Shown: positions 59,211 to 64,000 of the stretch, piece after piece
Position numbering within the stretch: position 1 is the stretch's first letter
Layout: every line of letters begins with the position of its first letter
From: Halichoerus grypus
Lineage: Eukaryota > Chordata > Mammalia > Carnivora > Phocidae
DNA length: 64,000 bases
Direction: 5' to 3'
Assembly (NCBI RefSeq): GCF_964656455.1
Contig: NC_135719.1
Location: forward strand, 80,571,562 to 80,635,561
Translations under genes and position numbers: made by a program
The notes under the pieces: model-generated
The model's database searches: none
Told to the model about the DNA's origin: nothing
The model's input: the letters and a program-made list of their open reading frames with translations, nothing else

Positions 59211-61120
59211 TCTTGAGAACCAGAGCAGGCAGTGAAAAAAGAGGATCCCCAAGTTCCAGGACCCTGTCCAGCCCAGTCTTATAAGTCATATTCTGTCTGA
59301 ATCTTGCCTGAGCAGGGTAGGGTTACCCAGCTGCCTGGGTAGCGGGCTAGAGTCCACGGGCTGCAAATTCGAAGAAATGGATTATAAGCTCAAGGAACCC
59401 ACTTGAAGAACAGGAAAAGCAGCTCTCTGCTTGAAGTTATGGGGATGTGAAGGCTGACACTTGGATTCAAAGGCTTGTGAAGGTCCCTACCACCCTCAAA
59501 TCTTTCATTCTTCCTTCTTTCTCAATGAGACCAATAGACACATCTTCTTCTGTTGCCATGTGATCCATCAGTTGATTTGCCTGGGACTCCCAAGCAGCAC
59601 CCCAGCCCTGAACATGAAATATTAATGATCTCAGCCTTATAGCCACTTCTAGCCATCTTACACTACTAAGGAAGCAGGAAGTGCCCGTGGCAGTTTATAT
59701 GTTGGGTCATCAGTGCCTTTTTCAACCCTCCCCTATCTGGTAAGGCTGAAGGGAGTAGAAGTTCCTATAATGATATGGCCTGTCTTTAGAGCCACAACCC
59801 AAAGATCCGGGGTCCTTCCTATGGCCGCCATGTTGGGAATGAGCTCCTCAGTGGTCTTCCTTTGCTCTCCTTGTATGTTATAGACAGCAACTCACTTTCA
59901 GGTCAGACATCCTGTGGGCAGAAGAAATCATTTCACTTCAACCAGAATTTTTGAGAACCGGTATGGGCTCAACAGGTGCTTTGGAGAGATTACACAGAAG
60001 ATAAAGACAGACCAATTAACAAGTGCAAGGCAGCACTCATACATCATAGAGCATAATATACAATGACAACTTCAAAATTTCTACAAATGAGGGGCTGAGG
60101 GGTGTCTGTCTGGTTGGAAGATGCCTCAGGAACTTGCCTTGAGGCTGTATTTTCATAGCACCTAAGATTGAGAAAGATGTTAAAGAACAAAAGACTGGTG
60201 GTGGTTATGGGGGAGAATAGATAAGGCCCCCCAAGCACTCTTGCCTCTCCTACTAACTGTTCAAGTCTCGGGTATCTCAATTTTTGTTTTTATTTCTCTT
60301 TTTATTTTTTTTCACCGTGGTAAGTGGTGAAGGAACAGACGATCCCCAGGGCCCATGATGCTATGGCATAATTGGTGGTCTTGACACAGAAAGAATAACT
60401 GAGCACAGGGAGCACGGGCTGCACAGAGCCTGAGAAAGGCAGAGTCCACTGGCTGGGCCACGACACATTTTCCACCTTCCACCTGGGCACCCCACAGTAC
60501 GCTCTATCTGTGTTCAAGTTCCAGCTCGTTCCTGCCCTGCGCCCAGGCCCGGCTGGCGGCAGCAGGTGCCAGCTCTCCTCGCCTGGGTATGGCACACCTT
60601 CTAACCACGCTCTGTGCCAAGCTTCCACCAGAGCATCACCTCTTCCCTGCCCCTACTGTCTTCTGCCTCTGGCTTTGATTTTATTATTTATACTAACTCT
60701 CTCCTAGCCAGGCCCAGAGGAAGGTTGCTTTTGTCCATTAACAGTAAATTTAAAATTACTCCTAAGCTGTGGCAGATATAAATCACAGTCATAAACATAA
60801 GCACATTCTGGAGATTTTTCAGAACGACTTCCTGCATGATTTGGGATAGTTCTACAATAATTACCTAGGAAGACAAGCTTATTTGAGCCCTGTTAACCAT
60901 TGTTTTGATATTAATGCAGCTTTAAGCCCACAGCACTTCCTCCTGCCTCAGGGCTTTTTTTTTAACATGTTCTTATTTCTTATTTTGAATGTTTTTTTCC
61001 CTACAAATGCCCCTATTCCTGGTGTATCAGGCAGAGTCCAAGCAGGAGACAGACGGTACTCTTGAAGGCATGATTAGAAAAAAAAAAATCTAACAAAAGG
61101 GACATGTACAAGATGTGAGC
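59211..61120. other. Intergenic, nothing recognised
   Basis: No gene. Possible old unclassified repeat near 61030-61110. Confidence 0.3.
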
Positions 61121-61122
61121 AG

Positions 61123-61617
61123 GTGTTATGGATTGCATTTATCTCTCAAAAAAAAGCGGGGGATACGTTGAAGTCCTAACTCCCAGTACCCAGAAAGTGA
61201 TCTTATTTGGAAATAAGATCATTGCAATGGAGATAATTAGTTAAGATTAATGTAATTAGTTAAGATAAGGTCATACTGGAGTAAGGCGAGCCCCCTAATC
61301 CAATATGACTGATGTCTTTGTAAGAAGACAGCCATGGGAAGACAGAGACAGAGAGAACACCATGCGACCACAAAGGCAGAGCCTGGAGTCGTGCAGTTGT
61401 AAGCCAAGCCAAGGAACACCAGAGATGCCAACAAACCCCCAGAAGCTAGGGAGAGTCAAGGAAGGATGGCCCTACAGGTCTCAGAGGGAACCTGGCCCCG
61501 CTGACATCTTGAGTTCAGAACTCAAGCCTTCAGAACTGTTAGACAATGAATTTCTCTTGTTTTAAGCCATCCCGTTGGTGGTACTTTGTTAAGGCAGTCA
61601 TAGGAAACCAATACAGC
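61123..61617 (+). mobile_element. LTR-type old repeat (MLT/MST-like)
   Basis: TGTTATGGATTGCATTT start, TTGAAGTCCTAACTCCCAGT, CTTATTTGGAAATAAGATCA, then AATGAATTTCTCTTGTTTTA and GGTGGTACTTTGTTAAGGCA, ending near GAAACCAATACA. The whole order is that of a common MaLR-like repeat; the exact family is uncertain. Confidence 0.6.
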
Positions 61618-62029
61618 TGGGTTATGGGAAACCAAAACCAGATGATGAACCACCCTTGGGTCTGTCTGGCAATAGAGAAGCCACTACCACCCTAGGCCCA
61701 AAGCATGGAGCGGAGGAGCCTTTCCTGGGACCTGCAGCTGTAGGAGAGCGGCTGAGAGGAACTATGGCCTCCTGCAGAGGGAGGAAGGCGCTGCCAATCC
61801 GCAGCCTGACAGGAAGGGATCTGGGGTGATACCACTCCGCCTCTCTCTCCTCCTTCTCTCCAATCTCCTGATGGTGCCTCCCATTGGTCAGACTAAATGG
61901 AATGCCAGAGAGCAAAGGAACCAGGCAGATGCTGTCCGTCCAGGTCAGCCTCCTCAAGGATGAGGTAGAGTAGATCCAGAGGGACAGACACTACCTAGCA
62001 AGCCTGGATAACTTCTGCTTTTGAATCTC

Positions 62030-62290
62030 AGCTGCAAAGTCACTTCTTCAGGGAAGACTTCCCTGATCTCCTCACCAGGTCCTTGCCCCTGTAACATGCT
62101 CTCATAATCCCTCTGCTTCTACAGAGTGCTTATCACAACTGCAGTGAAGGAATTTATTATGCAAATCATTAAGTGATGACCAGCTCCCACGCTAGAATGC
62201 AAACTTCAGGAGAGAAGAACCACATCTGCCATTCATCAGTGAATCCTGAGAGTCTGGTACATAGTAAAAATGACTGATTTTTAGGATGTG
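62030..62290 (+). mobile_element. L2 LINE 3' remnant
   Basis: GGGAAGACTTCCCTGATCTC, ATGCTCTCATAATCCCTCTG, CTAGAATGCAAACTTCAGGA and CTGGTACATAGTAAAAATGA follow the L2 3' end in order. Confidence 0.75.
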
Positions 62291-63540
62291 CCAAGAGCTA
62301 GGCAACCTGATATAAAAAAGATCAAGTATGGAAGTCCAGAGACTTCCTTGGCAACTTTCAAGGAACTGAGGAGAATGGGCACCTACAGATAGGTAGTGAT
62401 GGTATAATGTGTAATTCCAAAGAATATGACCAGCTTGAGTACTTGGTAATTGTCCTCTAGGAATTCTGGGTAAGGCGGGTCATTGGGTAATGAGATGAGG
62501 ACAGGATGGGGAGAGCAACTACCATGAGGTCAAGCCAAACTGAGCTTTTGTTTCTATCGGAATTTCCTCAGGCCAGTCTGGTTCCAGTCACACTGGAGAA
62601 AACAGAAAGCTTAGGTGGGTCTCTCTTCTACTAGCATGAGAATATATGTCCCACATCCCACACCCTAGATGCTGGACGCCACCTTTGCTCTTACCTCTTC
62701 GCATACCAAGTGACCCTCTTCCCACCTTCGGCTGCACCCTCTAGTTTCCATTATTAATTTACCTGTTTTATTTCAAAATTTCATAGATTACTTGTCTTGA
62801 AATTCAAAAGTGTAGGTCCCAAGAATTCAAACACTCCTCTCCTCTGAAGGACATATAAATGCAGGCTGTCATAAACTGGGATGGAGTGGTGGTTTTTAAG
62901 TTTTTTACAATATTTTGCTTCGTGTAATTCGACTTAGGTGACCTAAGAACCCTTCAGAAAAGAAGATAGATGAGCTCAATAAAGATCAGGGAAACTCTGG
63001 CTCAAATGTGGAGACCATGCTTCGTTGGATTGCTCTTTTACACTTGGGGAATCACCCTTATCCAACTTTGCGTGGAGGGAGTTTGCAGTAAACACAGTGG
63101 TCATTGCAACACCCGCAGTCCTTGTGCACATCCCATATTGATCTGCTCAGTTTTTGGTTCTTTTGATTACAGCTGTAAATGTCAATAATTCTTCTTGGTA
63201 TTAACTATTAACATCACTGCAGAGCAAACATGTACATCTAACATGAAAATGGAGAAACAACAACAAACTTAACTTCTAGGGTGGGAAGCAGAAACCTTGT
63301 TATCAATCAAATAAGCTGCCTTCACCTCCTCTCACTTATCTGGACCACATCATGGAAGGTGGCCTCATCCCATTAATAGGCAACTGGCTCTGCAAGCCTC
63401 CTGTGATTGACAAAGTCCCTCCTGGGGAACAGAGCAGCTGCCCACGGGGGCTGGTTTCATCAGGCAAAAATGCATCCCAGAGTGTTGACTCAGAGGAAGG
63501 ACCAGGCAGAGAGTGAGCTGGGAGGCAGAGCTGCCCCTGA
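62291..63540. other. Intergenic upstream of the TRDV2 relic
   Basis: No gene or clear repeat was recognised. The last 300 bp would contain the former TRDV2 promoter. A TTGACTCAGAGGAAGGA segment (AP-1- and ETS-like) is present near 63485-63500. Confidence 0.35.
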
Positions 63541-63547
63541 GGGTAGC

Positions 63548-64000
63548 CTGCGGAGGCTGTCCTCCCTCATCCATCTCAGCCTCTTCTGGACAGGTGAGGC
63601 AGATCCTGGGACCTCAGTTGAGCAAGACTCAGTAACAATGAGGCATGGAGGCTGCCAGGCCCTCACACTCATGGTCAGTGCCCCTTCCACAGGGATCTCA
63701 GCCCCCATCCTCACAGAGCCCCTCTCATATCTTCTCTCTCAAGAGTCATGTCCGCTGTTACATTGGTGCAAGACCTAGTAGTGACTGTGTGTGTCTGCAG
63801 GCAGAGGGAACTGCCATCCTCCAGGGCTCCATGGAAGGAGAAACAATCACTGACTACCATATCAACTGGCACAGGGAAGTCCCAGGGTGACACAATGACT
63901 TTCAGATGCCAAGAAGGACCATCTATGGCCCTGGTTTTCAGGACACGTTCCAAAGTAAAATTGATGCTTCCAACAACCAGGCTCTACTTGAGATCCTTGA
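63548..64000 (+). pseudogene. TRDV2P-like: TRDV2 pseudogene, 3' end cut by the window edge (V-D)
   Basis: Relic of the Vdelta2 segment. The leader (63548-63593) reads LRRLSSLIHLSLFWT, nearly the human TRDV2 leader, but the start codon position is CTG. A GT donor follows at 63594-63595. The V exon begins near 63744-63748 with MSAVTLVQDLVVTV, in one frame. The homologous protein then continues in another frame (GSMEGETITDYHINW), so a frameshift lies between about 63790 and 63805. The first conserved Cys codon is absent (GGC region before SMEGE). After INWHREVPG there is an in-frame TGA at 63888-63890. The matching GDTMTF stretch lies in a third frame, and IYGPGFQDTFQSKID resumes from about 63926. 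Start loss, several indels, Cys loss and a stop make it non-coding. Its RSS lies beyond the window. Confidence 0.88.

Noticed and set aside
61123..61617. Conserved-looking block considered as a possible exon region
   Set aside because: The whole order of motifs fits a common LTR-type interspersed repeat.
1..64000. TRDD, TRDJ, TRDC, TRAJ segments, CRISPR arrays, rRNA or true tRNA genes
   Set aside because: None was found by reading. The tRNA-like text belongs to SINE heads, and D/J/C genes are expected downstream of the window.

Overview
The window is mammalian germline DNA. It carries many young tRNA-derived SINEs of the carnivore SINEC type (tRNA-like head, CT-rich middle, AAATAAATAAAATCTTT-type tail), carnivore-type L1 3' ends, and old MIR, L2, MER5, MLT1 and ERV relics. 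The SINE subfamily suggests a caniform carnivore of the arctoid kind (bear, seal, mustelid or relative). The species cannot be fixed from this window alone.

The only protein-coding content I can support is a set of four T-cell receptor variable (V) gene segments, all on the + strand. They are V-A (3791-4310, TRDV1-like), V-B (36127-36528, a Vdelta-position segment with a Vgamma-like end), V-C (42397-42929, TRDV2-like but lacking the first conserved cysteine) and V-D (63548 to the window edge, a broken TRDV2 relic). The first three each have a leader exon, a short intron, a V exon and a recombination signal with a 23-bp spacer. The layout matches the 3' end of a TRA/TRD locus, where Vdelta segments and TRDV2 lie just upstream of the TRDD, TRDJ and TRDC genes. 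Those genes would be expected to the right of this window and are not seen in it.

Layout: 1-3.6 kb is AT-rich with old L1. V-A is at 3.8-4.35 kb. 6-20 kb is repeat-dense (nested L1 in SINE, L1M, L2, an MLT1-type LTR, an antisense ERV pol relic, several SINEs). 21-36 kb is GC-richer and poor in young repeats, and holds candidate CTCF motifs. V-B and V-C lie at 36.1 and 42.4 kb, 6 kb apart. 43-63 kb is again a mix of old repeats and unassigned sequence. V-D begins at 63.5 kb.

How the parts would work together: V-A, V-B and V-C offer 23-RSS ends that would pair with 12-RSS ends of downstream D segments during V(D)J recombination in developing gamma-delta T cells. RSS quality falls from V-A (near consensus) to V-B (good nonamer, poor heptamer) and V-C (perfect heptamer, poor nonamer). 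No operon, CRISPR array, rRNA or wholly novel system is visible. The most interesting content is the decay state of the Vdelta repertoire, above all the broken TRDV2.
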